A DNA stretch of 64,000 bases from Clostridia bacterium (GTDB taxonomy: Bacteria; Acidobacteriota; Terriglobia; Terriglobales; Acidobacteriaceae): the NCBI GenBank assembly GCA_035561135.1, contig DATMYA010000030.1, forward strand, positions 32,839-96,838, given 5' to 3'. Position 1 is the stretch's first letter. Each line of letters opens with the position of its first letter. This document shows, piece after piece, positions 55,157-63,249 of this stretch. The notes below the pieces were generated by a model. That model was not told where the DNA came from. It searched no databases and saw only the letters and a list, made by a program, of their open reading frames with translations. The position numbers and the translations under genes are program-made.

Positions 55157-56545
55157 CTACAGTGACTTCAAATACTCAACGAGATCGTGCCTTTCCTGGT
55201 CCGTCAATCCAAGATTGAAACGATCGTTGTAGCTGTTCACGACGTCAAGCAAGGTTTGGAATCGCCCATCGTGATAGAAGCGGCCTTTGTTTTGCGGGAA
55301 CATAAACAGGCCGCGCTCACGAATAAACACGCCGGCTAGGTTCATCGTCCTGTAGGCATGGCCCGGCGAGCGGTCCGATTCGAAGCTGTCGATCTTCATC
55401 TCGTCTGGCGGGTGCTGGTTCCAGCCCGGTTCGGTCCACAAGGGTTCGCGATGACAACTGTTGCAGTTCGCTTTTCCGCTAAACAGTTCATCGCCTCGCT
55501 TCGCGGCCGCAGTATCGAAGTCGATGCCGGAACGAGGCTGGATCGAGGGTAATGCGAGTTGATAGAAATGCAGGGCAGGCAATTTGCTGGTGACACGATC
55601 ACTGTCTGGGGCGGTAGAAATGTGGCCTAGATGTGCAGCAGCGGCAATTGGGAACTGGGCTGCATTATCAAACCGCTCGTCAAAGAAGGTGCCGACTCCA
55701 TGCATTTCAACATTCGCCACGAACGCATTCCAGTAGGTCACAGTCCCCCAACCACCCGTCCAGGTATGCAGGTTGTGGCCGGCCAGCCCGCGCGCATTGG
55801 GCAGCAGCGTAGCGCCGGAGACATTCTTGCCAGTCACTATTCCATTCGTGACTTGCTGTGGATTGAAAGCCTTGCCGTCCAGGAATAGCTCAGCATCAAA
55901 CTTTCCCGGTCCCCAACTGTTCAATACCTGGCGGACATCCGCGACCGTGATCTGAGCGTCGGCCGGAGCGAGTCTCAGTAGGTCTACAACCGGTTGCAGG
56001 TTGGGAGCGGCTGCTGTGATAGCGCCTACGTTGAGGTCGCGATTGGCAAGTCCGTCGATCCTCTTGCCAATGCCGGGCGCAACCGAGTTGTCGACCGTCG
56101 AATGGCAAAATGCGCATGTCAGGCCAACCGAGCTCAGCCTCTGATCTTGAAAGAATCCCACTACGCCAAGGACGGCGTTTTGCCTGATCAGTTGGCGCGT
56201 AACAGCGGGATCATCCAAGTTGACCCTGCCTTGCTTAATCGCTTGGATAACCGACGGGGAAAGCGCCTGTGAATCAACCTTCAACCCAAGCGCCAGCGCG
56301 TTTCGCGGGCTCAGAGTATTGATAGCCTCGTGGAGTCGGAGTTGGCCACCCCAGAATTGCTCGTCGCCGAACGTGTCAAAGCGGAAAACCTGTCGTCCCA
56401 TGTCGATCAGTTGCTTGGAATTGTTCTCTGCGCTGCCGAGGAAGTGGGATCTCCTTGTGCCTGTCCCCGCAATGGTTGCGAGCACCGACAACATTGCAAC
56501 AAATGCGACCAGAGTGGTGAGATACGGCAGATTGCGACGCGGCAT
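55157..56545 (-). CDS. Di-haem cytochrome c peroxidase-like protein
   Basis: A periplasmic or membrane-anchored c-type cytochrome of 462 residues. AGAGGAGG precedes the ATG at 56545, followed by a hydrophobic export segment (LTTLVAFVAMLSVLATIAG). Two haem-binding motifs, CAFCH (about residue 147) and CNSCH (about residue 359), give the MauG/CCP di-haem layout, with GRFYHDGRFQTLLDVVNSYN near the end. It may reduce H2O2 or oxidise an organic substrate. A fragment of a related copy lies at 52977-53093. Confidence 0.85.
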   Translation of the reverse strand: MPRRNLPYLTTLVAFVAMLSVLATIAGTGTRRSHFLGSAENNSKQLIDMGRQVFRFDTFGDEQFWGGQLRLHEAINTLSPRNALALGLKVDSQALSPSVIQAIKQGRVNLDDPAVTRQLIRQNAVLGVVGFFQDQRLSSVGLTCAFCHSTVDNSVAPGIGKRIDGLANRDLNVGAITAAAPNLQPVVDLLRLAPADAQITVADVRQVLNSWGPGKFDAELFLDGKAFNPQQVTNGIVTGKNVSGATLLPNARGLAGHNLHTWTGGWGTVTYWNAFVANVEMHGVGTFFDERFDNAAQFPIAAAAHLGHISTAPDSDRVTSKLPALHFYQLALPSIQPRSGIDFDTAAAKRGDELFSGKANCNSCHREPLWTEPGWNQHPPDEMKIDSFESDRSPGHAYRTMNLAGVFIRERGLFMFPQNKGRFYHDGRFQTLLDVVNSYNDRFNLGLTDQERHDLVEYLKSL

Positions 56546-56889
56546 GAGGTGACCTCCTCTTAAGGCGCTCCAGCTCTGGGGGCTGCAGGCGACGTTTGCG
56601 TTCAAGACGCGTGCCTTGACGTGAGTGGGTTCAGAGCCTTGTACAATTCTTGGTTCCGCCCTGTAACCGAACTGCCGCTCGGACACTCCATTCACTTGCG
56701 GGAAGACGTCACATGCAGCCCGTCTGTGTTCCGCAGAGCCCAACGCGTGTTCAAGATACTCTGTGGCCTCCAGCGCGCTTCCGCAATGGTCTACGCCTTC
56801 TCGAAATCTTGAACGTTTATGTGCATGGAAACCACGCTTGCCGCGGGAATTACGAACGCTGAAACGCTCCCGAGGGTTTGGGAGAGCGC
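56546..56889. other. Divergent promoter region between peroxidase and winged-helix regulator
   Basis: About 340 bp. A TTGACG (56616) and TACAAT (56642) lie at too wide a spacing (20 bp) for a clean promoter. The regulator's ribosome-binding site GGGAGAG lies just before its ATG. No other feature is clear. Confidence 0.35.
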
Positions 56890-57669
56890 ATGAATTCGTC
56901 TAGTTCGTTGCATGAGTCAATCAGGTTTGGCCCGTTCGAATGCGATGTTCTAGCCAGGGAACTTCGCCGAAAGGGACACAGAGTCAAGATCCAGGACCAG
57001 CCTTTTCAAGTGCTCACTATGCTGTTACAGGCCACCGGGGCGATGGTTTCGCGCGAGCAGATTCGACACGCGTTGTGGCCGGCAGACACATTTGTTGATT
57101 TCGAAAATGGTCTGAACCGCGCAATTTGTAAGCTGCGTGAAGTTTTGGACGATAAGCCCACAGCGCCCAAGTACATCCAGACCGTCAATCGATACGGCTA
57201 CCGGTTTATCGGCGTCATCGCGGGTACGGTCCGGCTGGCGGTGCTACCGTTCACCCCCCTCAGCGGAGATACTACGAACGAGTTGTTCGCTGACGGTATA
57301 AGTGAGGAGGTGATTGGGCAACTTGGAAAAGTGGGTCCGCAGCAACTGCGAGTGATCGCACGTACTTCCGTCATGCAGTACAAGGGAACTCGCGAAAATG
57401 CCGCTCAGATCGGCCACGAACTGGATGTCGATTACATCCTCGAAGGCAGCGTGCGGGAATCCGACCATCGCGTGCGTGTGACTGTCCAGCTGGTTGCGGT
57501 CGCCGATCAGGCGCATGTTTGGTCTGACAGCTACGATTGCGAAATGACGGATTCACTTACGGCGCAGGCGGATATAGCCAGTCGCGTCCGCCATTCTCTG
57601 TCCGAACACTTTTGCGAACGGAACTTGCGAAAGCGCGCATCGGTTCGAACTATCGTTCGAAGCGACTGA
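56890..57669 (+). CDS. Winged-helix (CadC-type) regulator with TolB/FlgO-like domain, apparently truncated
   Basis: A 259-residue protein. The N-terminal OmpR-type winged helix (IRFGPFECDVLARELRRKGHRVKIQDQPFQVLTMLL... LNRAICKLREVLDD... YIQTVNRYGYRFIG) is complete. A TolB/FlgO-like domain follows (VAVLPFTPLSGD-type start RLAVLPFTPLSGD, then DYILEGSVRESDHRVRVTVQLV and HVWSDSYD). Full-length relatives usually continue into TPR repeats. Here the protein ends in ERNLRKRASVRTIVRSD shortly before the tRNA-Pro 3' end. It is divergent from the peroxidase-like gene. Confidence 0.75.
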   Translation: MNSSSSLHESIRFGPFECDVLARELRRKGHRVKIQDQPFQVLTMLLQATGAMVSREQIRHALWPADTFVDFENGLNRAICKLREVLDDKPTAPKYIQTVNRYGYRFIGVIAGTVRLAVLPFTPLSGDTTNELFADGISEEVIGQLGKVGPQQLRVIARTSVMQYKGTRENAAQIGHELDVDYILEGSVRESDHRVRVTVQLVAVADQAHVWSDSYDCEMTDSLTAQADIASRVRHSLSEHFCERNLRKRASVRTIVRSD

Positions 57670-57711
57670 CGAAAAATGGATCTTGGGCAGGAGGTAAGTT
57701 CTTGAAGAAAT

Positions 57712-57788
57712 TGGTCGGGGCGACTGGATTCGAACCAGCGACCCCCTGCGCCCAAGGCAGGTGCGCTACCAGGCTGCGCTACGCCCCG
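57712..57788 (-). tRNA. tRNA-Pro (UGG)
   Basis: A complete cloverleaf on the minus strand: acceptor CGGGGCG with CGCCCCG, anticodon loop CTTGGGC (UGG), T-arm GGTTCGAATCC and an encoded CCA. A promoter CTGTCA-17-TATAAT sits just upstream. Confidence 0.95.
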
Positions 57789-57797
57789 ACTGTTTTG

Positions 57798-57826
57798 ATT
57801 ATAGCCGACAGGAGCTTTCCTGACAG
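57798..57826 (-). promoter_or_regulatory. Promoter of tRNA-Pro
   Basis: On the minus strand, CTGTCA (57826-57821) and a perfect TATAAT (57803-57798) are separated by 17 bp, placing the start a few bases before the tRNA. Confidence 0.6.
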
Positions 57827-57848
57827 CAATCGCGCAGACGCGCGCGTC

Positions 57849-58346
57849 TCACTTCCTAATGAGCGTCAGCACCCACCACAGCAGAACCAGAGGCGCAGCA
57901 ACCAACACCATGACGGCGGCGACGAGCAAGACCATGAACAGCCAGTCGTGCCACTCCTGCTGGCGACGACCCTCGCTCTCTACGCGTTTCAGCAGGTTCA
58001 GATTCTTCCGATTCGACTTGTACGCCACGTCGAATGCATCGCCAACGAACGGAATGCTTCCCAGCAGCGAATCCACCGCGACGTTTGCCACCATGCGGCT
58101 TAGCGTCACCTTCGGCAACCCGCGTTGCCATGCGGCGAAAATAATCATCAGGGAAGCGGCACCGCTCATCGCATCGCCTACGCCGGGGAGCAATCCGATC
58201 AGCGGGTCCAGTCCGAAGCGGACGGTGGTGCCCGGGATGCGGAACATGTCGTCCAGCAGCGTTGCGAGTATTTCCAGCGTCTCGTCGCTTACATTGGAGC
58301 GCGCCGAGAGTGGCGGCAGGACCTGAGGTTCAGAACGTGGTCGCAT
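57849..58346 (-). CDS. DUF4112 membrane protein
   Basis: A 165-residue protein with the DUF4112 signature: LLDDMFRIPGTTVRFGLDPLIGLLPGVGDAMSG and SLLGSIPFVGDAFDVAYKSNRKN. Hydrophobic segments (SLMIIFAAWQRG, LFMVLLVAAVMVLVAAPLVLLWWVL) indicate membrane association. Function unknown in the family. Confidence 0.85.
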   Translation of the reverse strand: MRPRSEPQVLPPLSARSNVSDETLEILATLLDDMFRIPGTTVRFGLDPLIGLLPGVGDAMSGAASLMIIFAAWQRGLPKVTLSRMVANVAVDSLLGSIPFVGDAFDVAYKSNRKNLNLLKRVESEGRRQQEWHDWLFMVLLVAAVMVLVAAPLVLLWWVLTLIRK

Positions 58347-58410
58347 GTGGATTTGATGCAGGGCCGTTCTCCGAAAGACGTTCTGCCGCGCAGGCCATCC
58401 CGCGAATATA

Positions 58411-58968
58411 ATGATTCACGCAATGTTACCCCAGCAGTATGCCCTAGTGGCTTATGTGAGAAACGCCCTCGGCGAAATGGTCGAGGATTTGCGTCGCGAG
58501 CTCCATCCTGAGCACGCGCATTTGCCTGCCCATATCTCCGTGCTGCCACCTCGCGCATTGCTTGGCACTGAAGAAGAAGCGTTGGAATTCCTCTCCGCTA
58601 AATGCCGGGCCGTCGAACCCTTCGAGGTGGTCATGGGCGATGTTGAGGCGTTTCTGCCTACCACGCCCACGGTCTTCATTCGAGTCGCTCACGCGGCGTA
58701 CAAAATGCGCGAACTGCACGATATTCTGAACACTGGCGTCTTTGCGTGCGAGGAATCATTGCCGTATATGCCGCACCTCACCATCGCCAAGCTCGACACC
58801 GACGAGCGCGCTCGGCAGGTTTACGAAATCTCGCGCGAGCGCTGGTCGCAGTATTCCGGCAGCCGCCGCTTCCTGATCGAAAGCCTCACATTCGTCCGGG
58901 GACGCGCTCAGGAGTGGACGGATCTCGCTCCCGTCGCCCTCGGTGGACGCTCGGTCGTCGCCAGATAA
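58411..58968 (+). CDS. 2'-5' RNA ligase/2H phosphoesterase superfamily protein
   Basis: A 185-residue protein with two H-x-(S/T)-x motifs, AHISVLPPR and PHLTIAKLD, the catalytic histidines of the 2H phosphoesterase fold. It may act on cyclic 2'-3' ends of RNA or nucleotide-derived metabolites. The start could be the ATG at 58411 or 58423. Monocistronic. Confidence 0.82.
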   Translation: MIHAMLPQQYALVAYVRNALGEMVEDLRRELHPEHAHLPAHISVLPPRALLGTEEEALEFLSAKCRAVEPFEVVMGDVEAFLPTTPTVFIRVAHAAYKMRELHDILNTGVFACEESLPYMPHLTIAKLDTDERARQVYEISRERWSQYSGSRRFLIESLTFVRGRAQEWTDLAPVALGGRSVVAR

Positions 58969-59190
58969 GTCGCACTCTAGCCGCCGATTAACCCCGAAAA
59001 GTCTGCCCTCGGCACGTGCGCGGAAGGTCCGCGTCTTCCGCGCAGCTTTCGTTCTCGAAGTACATGTACCACTTCCGTATTGCGGATGAACCTCCCGAAA
59101 CAGTACATACATCGAGCGATTCACTGCATCTGTAACTCGCGATAGCCCTCCCCAGGCACTCGCGCGTGGTGCAGCGCGTGGGAGTGACTT

Positions 59191-60459
59191 ATGCACATCG
59201 GCGTTTATGGATCAGGCTATCTTGCGACCATAGTTTCGGCCTGCCTGGCCGACTTCGGTACGCCCATCATCTGTTTCGACACTGACAGCCTTCGCATCAT
59301 GGATCTCGCGCAGGGTGTTATCCCATTTTTCGAGAAGAACCTGAAAGAGGTGATCCGCCGCAATATCCGCGCGGGCCGTCTCATTTACTCGACCGACGCG
59401 GAGGCGCACGCCTCGCGTGCCAAGGTCATGTTCCTCTGCGAAGACTCTCCCCGATACGTCGAGCAGAGCGCGATGAAGCTTGCCGAGCTTTGTTCGGCAG
59501 ATACCGTGCTCGTTCTCTGCACGCCGGTGCCGGTCGGCACGGCGAGCAGCATCGAGCAGCGTTTGCGCGCCGCCGGACACCAGCAGCCTGTTGTGGTCCA
59601 TCCGCTTTTCCTGACAGACGGTTGCGCCGTGGAAGATTTCAACTGGCCCGACAGGATTCTGCTCGGCACACGATCCAGCGCGGCTGTGACGGCGATCAAG
59701 ACTATCTACCGTCCCCTGGTGATGCGCGGCGTTCCGGTGATTGTGACGAACTTCGAGACAGCGGAGCTTGTTCGCGAAGCCTCGACGGCCTTCGTCGCCA
59801 CCAAGATCTCATTCATCAACGAACTGGCCAGCCTCTGCGAATTCGTCAAGGCCGATGCGGTTGACCTCGCGCTCGCGCTCGGACTCGACAAGCGGATCGC
59901 CCCGCGATGCCTGCAGCCCGGCGTCGGCTTTGGCGGCAGCTTCGTTGAGGCGGAGATGGACTCGCTTGCGACACTTGCCAACGGTAAAGGCGTCGCGCTC
60001 AAGATACTCACCGCCGCGCGAGAAGTGAACCGATCGCACAGCGAACGCATTGTGCAGAAAATCGCATGCTCGATGGAGTCGCTCTCCGGCAGCGAAATCG
60101 GTCTGCTGGGCCTCGCCTTCAAACCGAATACGAACAGCGTCGCCGGATCATCGTCGATCAAGCTCGCACGACGCCTCGTCATCGATGGCGCAAAGGTCCG
60201 GGCCTACGATCCCGTTGCGATTCCCGATGCTCGCGCCGAACTTACCTCGAACGTCACCTTCTGCGAATCTGCCTACATCGCCGCTGAAGGAGCCGACGCT
60301 CTCGTCGTTGGCACCGGTTGGCCGGAGTTCCGCGCTCTTGACTTCGAGCGGCTCAAGCGCCTGTTGCGCAAGCCTGTGATTATCGACACCAAAAACTTGC
60401 TCGACTCTGAACGCATACGTTCCATCGGTTTCCAGTACATGGGAGTCGGCCGGGCATAG
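59191..60459 (+). CDS. UDP-glucose/GDP-mannose dehydrogenase-family protein lacking catalytic residues
   Basis: A 422-residue protein with the three-domain UGDH layout: N-terminal Rossmann GSGYLATIVSACLADFG, the central ATKISFINELASLCE helix (Lys and Asn conserved), the LGLAFKPNT core and a C-terminal Rossmann domain. Key active-site residues are replaced. The catalytic Cys motif GFGGSCFPKD reads GFGGSFVEAE, the Glu-containing PEFL motif reads HPLFL, and CVGTP reads CEDSP. NAD binding is likely, oxidation of UDP-sugars is not. GGGAG precedes the ATG. Confidence 0.8.
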   Translation: MHIGVYGSGYLATIVSACLADFGTPIICFDTDSLRIMDLAQGVIPFFEKNLKEVIRRNIRAGRLIYSTDAEAHASRAKVMFLCEDSPRYVEQSAMKLAELCSADTVLVLCTPVPVGTASSIEQRLRAAGHQQPVVVHPLFLTDGCAVEDFNWPDRILLGTRSSAAVTAIKTIYRPLVMRGVPVIVTNFETAELVREASTAFVATKISFINELASLCEFVKADAVDLALALGLDKRIAPRCLQPGVGFGGSFVEAEMDSLATLANGKGVALKILTAAREVNRSHSERIVQKIACSMESLSGSEIGLLGLAFKPNTNSVAGSSSIKLARRLVIDGAKVRAYDPVAIPDARAELTSNVTFCESAYIAAEGADALVVGTGWPEFRALDFERLKRLLRKPVIIDTKNLLDSERIRSIGFQYMGVGRA

Positions 60460-60479
60460 TCGGCGTTCGGAATCCTCCT

Positions 60480-60511
60480 GAGCCCGGGTGCCCCGCCGGG
60501 CTCATTTTTTT
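60480..60511 (+). terminator. Rho-independent terminator
   Basis: GAGCCCGG/CCGGGCTC with an 8-nt loop is followed by ATTTTTTTT, ending the dehydrogenase-like transcript. Confidence 0.9.
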
Positions 60512-60586
60512 GCGGAATCACGCAGTGTTCGTCGAGTAAAGGTGTTCAGCAAAGCGCAGCGCCCCCGCCACGCAGTCACACGCCTT

Positions 60587-60595
60587 TGGTATAAT
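60587..60595 (+). promoter_or_regulatory. Extended -10 promoter of tRNA-His
   Basis: TGGTATAAT gives an extended -10 (TGn) with perfect TATAAT about 50 bp before tRNA-His; no good -35 is present. Confidence 0.45.
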
Positions 60596-60644
60596 CAACT
60601 TTCGCTGACGATCAGTCCGGCTCTTGCTGGGCAGGTCCGCCGAT

Positions 60645-60720
60645 GGTGGGTGTAGTTCAGTGGTAGAACTCCGGACTGTGGCTCCGGCTGTCGAGGGTTC
60701 GAATCCCTCCACCCACCCCA
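60645..60720 (+). tRNA. tRNA-His (GUG)
   Basis: A complete cloverleaf with the extra G(-1) typical of tRNA-His paired to C73, acceptor GTGGGTG/CACCCAC, anticodon loop CTGTGGC (GUG), T-arm GGGTTCGAATCCC and an encoded CCA. Confidence 0.95.
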
Positions 60721-60846
60721 TAACTTTTCCCTGAAGTACTTCTGTGGGTAGCACCAATTTTGCAGAACCAAGAGAATCGCGCCGCCTAAGCGGCGCGTTG
60801 TTGTTTGTGGCGTCGTCATTATGCCACTGCTGCTCTGGAGCGCAGC

Positions 60847-61059
60847 CTAGTTAAACCCGCACTTTCCCCCACCGCAAGATCCACTGGGCGCACCACAAGG
60901 TGCCGTCGCGCTGGAACTGGGCGCGCTCACCGCAAATCTCGAAAGCTGTTGCTCCAGATTCGTGCCCTTGCACGACGGGCACGCAGCGGCACGCGAGCCC
61001 AGCACAACGGCCTCAAACGCTTTTCCGCAGTCCTTGCATATGTATTCAAAAATCGGCAT
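60847..61059 (-). CDS. FmdB-type zinc ribbon protein
   Basis: A 70-residue protein: MPIFEYICKDCGKAFEAVV (the FmdB start with C-x2-C) then ACPSCKGTNLEQQLSRF, the second C-x2-C. A Ser/Gly/Cys-rich tail (CGAPSGSCGGGKCGF) follows. FmdB proteins are small putative regulators of amide/formamide genes; the function is mostly unknown. It is divergent from the YheT-like hydrolase. Confidence 0.85.
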   Translation of the reverse strand: MPIFEYICKDCGKAFEAVVLGSRAAACPSCKGTNLEQQLSRFAVSAPSSSATAPCGAPSGSCGGGKCGFN

Positions 61060-61197
61060 TTGCCTCTTGACTCCCCATTCCAGATGCGCCCGCTTGCGGC
61101 GTTTTGGCCCTTAAGTTTTGTAATATTGAATGCAGCTTTCGCAGAGCTGTTATCGTCAATTATATAGAGAGCTGTATTCTTTTTTATTAATACAACG

Positions 61198-62199
61198 ATG
61201 AGCCAGAGTCTTTCGCGCGCCGCAACCGAACCGTTTGTACCTCGCCGTGGTCTGCGCGGCGGACACGTGCAAACCTTGGCAGGGAATTTTCTGCCGCGAT
61301 ACAACAATCTTCCTGCCCCGGAAGAGCGGCTCTTCCAGGTCGAACCTGAGGTTCAGGTTCTCTGCCATTGCCATTGGCAGGCGAACCGCGCTGACGCGCT
61401 CACCCTCATCATCGTTCACGGACTTGAAGGCTCCAGTAATTCTCAATACGTCATCGGTACGGGAAACAAGGCGTGGGCGAAGGGATGGAACGTCGTCCGC
61501 CTCAATATACGCAACTGCGGTGGGACGGAGAAGCTCGGTCCCACGCTTTATCACTCAGGTCTGTCGGACGACATTGGCAGCGTGGCCGAGACTCTCGTGC
61601 GGGATGAGCACCTGCGCGCATTTGCGCTCGCCGGCTTCTCGATGGGCGGCAACCAGGTGCTGAAGTGCGTAGGCGAGTGGGGAAGCGATGCACCTCGCGA
61701 GCTTGTCGCTGCCGCCGGCATCTCGCCCGCCTGCGATCTCTCCATCTCCGCGGACGAGTTGCACAAGCCGCACAACCGTATTTACGAATGGAAATTTCTC
61801 CAGGGTTTGCGCCGCCGAATACGTCGCAAGGCTGAGCTGTTTCCCGACCGTTACGACGTGCGCCATCTCAAGAACGTCCACAGCATTCGCGATTTCGACC
61901 ACGAAATCACGGCGCGCTACATGGGATTCGAGAGTGCGGAAGACTACTACACTCGCGCTAGTTCCGCGCGTGTCGTGCAGAACATAGCGGTTCCTACGCT
62001 CGTCGTCCATTCAGCCGACGACCCGTTCATCATCATGTTGCCGGAAACTGAATTTAAGTTCATCGCAAATCCTTGCATCACCTACTTGCGCACCGAGCAC
62101 GGCGGACATTGCGCATTCCTCTCCGACCCCAATGGGTACGACGGCCGCTGGGCCGAGCGCCAGATCATCAACTTCGTCGAGCGCAATCTGAGCTACTGA
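61198..62199 (+). CDS. YheT-like alpha/beta hydrolase
   Basis: A 333-residue hydrolase of the YheT/ABHD1-3 group. It starts with FVPRRGLRGGHVQTLAGNFLPR, the family signature. The nucleophile Ser lies in AGFSMGGNQ (about residue 146), with HGLEGSSNSQY for the oxyanion hole and EHGGHCAF containing the catalytic His. Substrate unknown; lipid esters are likely for the family. Its last codons lie in the left arm of a long hairpin. Confidence 0.88.
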   Translation: MSQSLSRAATEPFVPRRGLRGGHVQTLAGNFLPRYNNLPAPEERLFQVEPEVQVLCHCHWQANRADALTLIIVHGLEGSSNSQYVIGTGNKAWAKGWNVVRLNIRNCGGTEKLGPTLYHSGLSDDIGSVAETLVRDEHLRAFALAGFSMGGNQVLKCVGEWGSDAPRELVAAAGISPACDLSISADELHKPHNRIYEWKFLQGLRRRIRRKAELFPDRYDVRHLKNVHSIRDFDHEITARYMGFESAEDYYTRASSARVVQNIAVPTLVVHSADDPFIIMLPETEFKFIANPCITYLRTEHGGHCAFLSDPNGYDGRWAERQIINFVERNLSY

Positions 62200-62282
62200 G
62201 TCGCTAAGCGGCTGAGCTAAGCTACTGAACCGCTGAGCAATGAGCAGCTTAGAAGCTCAGTGGCTCAGCAGCTCAGTAGCTC
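62190..62282. repeat. Long imperfect hairpin of GCTGA/GCTCA repeats
   Basis: Perfect 11-bp end arms GAGCTACTGAG/CTCAGTAGCTC enclose degenerate GAGCNNCTGA units on both sides. It begins inside the YheT stop region. It may act as a terminator; related units occur at 4279-4316. Confidence 0.6.
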
Positions 62283-62312
62283 TTCTCGACTTTCGCTCTC
62301 CGCGATGGCATC

Positions 62313-62933
62313 ATGCACTCCACTATGAACGCAGACTTTTCCGTCGAGCTTGGCGCCGATGATGATGCCCTCGAGTTTCCCTGGGCGTCCCCGGACGGAT
62401 CTCTACGCTACTACGATCTCAAGCGTCAGCCTGAGCTTTTGGCAGACGTTGAAGAAGCGTCCCGCCATCCCGAACTCGGCGAGTTCCTGGCAGCCGTGAA
62501 TTCCGAGACCTCCGTGCTGCTCACCGCCAAGTGCGACGCCTGGACCGACACGGAACTCAGCGAAGCCGAAGAGATCTACGGCGCAGCCGTTAGGTTCTCT
62601 TCTTATGTCGATTTGCTCTTTGATGGCGGAATCGATCCCGAGGCACCTTTCAGCTTCGAGCGCAACGAAGAGTTGACAGAGCGCCTTTCGAAGCTGCTGG
62701 GCAAGGCTCCGGAAATTGCGGCGGCGGCCGAGTTCATCGTTCGCCGATGCTATTTGCACACGCATGACGATCCCGTTCGGCCTGGCTTTTACATCACTTT
62801 CTATTTGTTTGGATATGGCGACGATGAGCCCGAAGCGCGCCGGCGTTGGACAGTCGGCCTCGAACTCGTGCAGAACGCCGTCCTTCTACTGTCCGCCGAA
62901 CTTCGCCGGATATCCGGAACGCGGAGGAGTTGA
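62313..62933 (+). CDS. Hypothetical protein
   Basis: A 206-residue acidic soluble protein (LGADDDALEFPWASPDGSLRYYDLKRQPELLADVEEASRHPEL...). No known domain. The sequence is smooth and coding-like, with a helical character and conserved-looking aromatic segments. Start at ATG 62313 or 62325. It lies between YheT and tRNA-Arg. Confidence 0.65.
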   Translation: MHSTMNADFSVELGADDDALEFPWASPDGSLRYYDLKRQPELLADVEEASRHPELGEFLAAVNSETSVLLTAKCDAWTDTELSEAEEIYGAAVRFSSYVDLLFDGGIDPEAPFSFERNEELTERLSKLLGKAPEIAAAAEFIVRRCYLHTHDDPVRPGFYITFYLFGYGDDEPEARRRWTVGLELVQNAVLLLSAELRRISGTRRS

Positions 62934-63009
62934 GGTTTCGCGAACCATTGAAGGCATAGCCACATCTCCGGCCAGCATCGGATAGAATATGAACAGTGGC
63001 TGACCCAGT

Positions 63010-63086
63010 GGGAGCGTAGCTCAGTTGGATAGAGCATCTGCCTTCTAAGCAGAGGGTCGCAGGTTCGAGTCCTGCCGCTCCTACCA
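63010..63086 (+). tRNA. tRNA-Arg (UCU)
   Basis: A complete cloverleaf: acceptor GGGAGCG/CGCTCCT (first pair G-U), anticodon loop CTTCTAA (UCU), T-arm AGGTTCGAGTCCT and an encoded CCA. Confidence 0.94.
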
Positions 63087-63249
63087 GTTCAATGCAAGCC
63101 GTGAGTCGCTTGCGTGGGAACAAGGAACGCTGTCGCGATGGGTGCAGCGGCCCACTCAAGCAGGCCAACTAAGCACTAGGCACAAGAGCTAAGAAGCTTT
63201 TCCCCGCGTCCAGCGCCCCATTTGCCACATCTAAATAGTGGAGTTCGTA

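Noticed and set aside
57537..58103. Open frame reading [13 protein letters not shown]
   Set aside because: This phrase is the well-known false translation across a tRNA gene; the frame overlaps tRNA-Pro and the opposite strand of DUF4112.
60595..60819. Open frame reading GGWRDSNPRQPEP
   Set aside because: A false translation of the tRNA-His gene on the opposite strand.
62794..63168. Open frame reading LVGAAGLEPATLC
   Set aside because: A false translation across tRNA-Arg.
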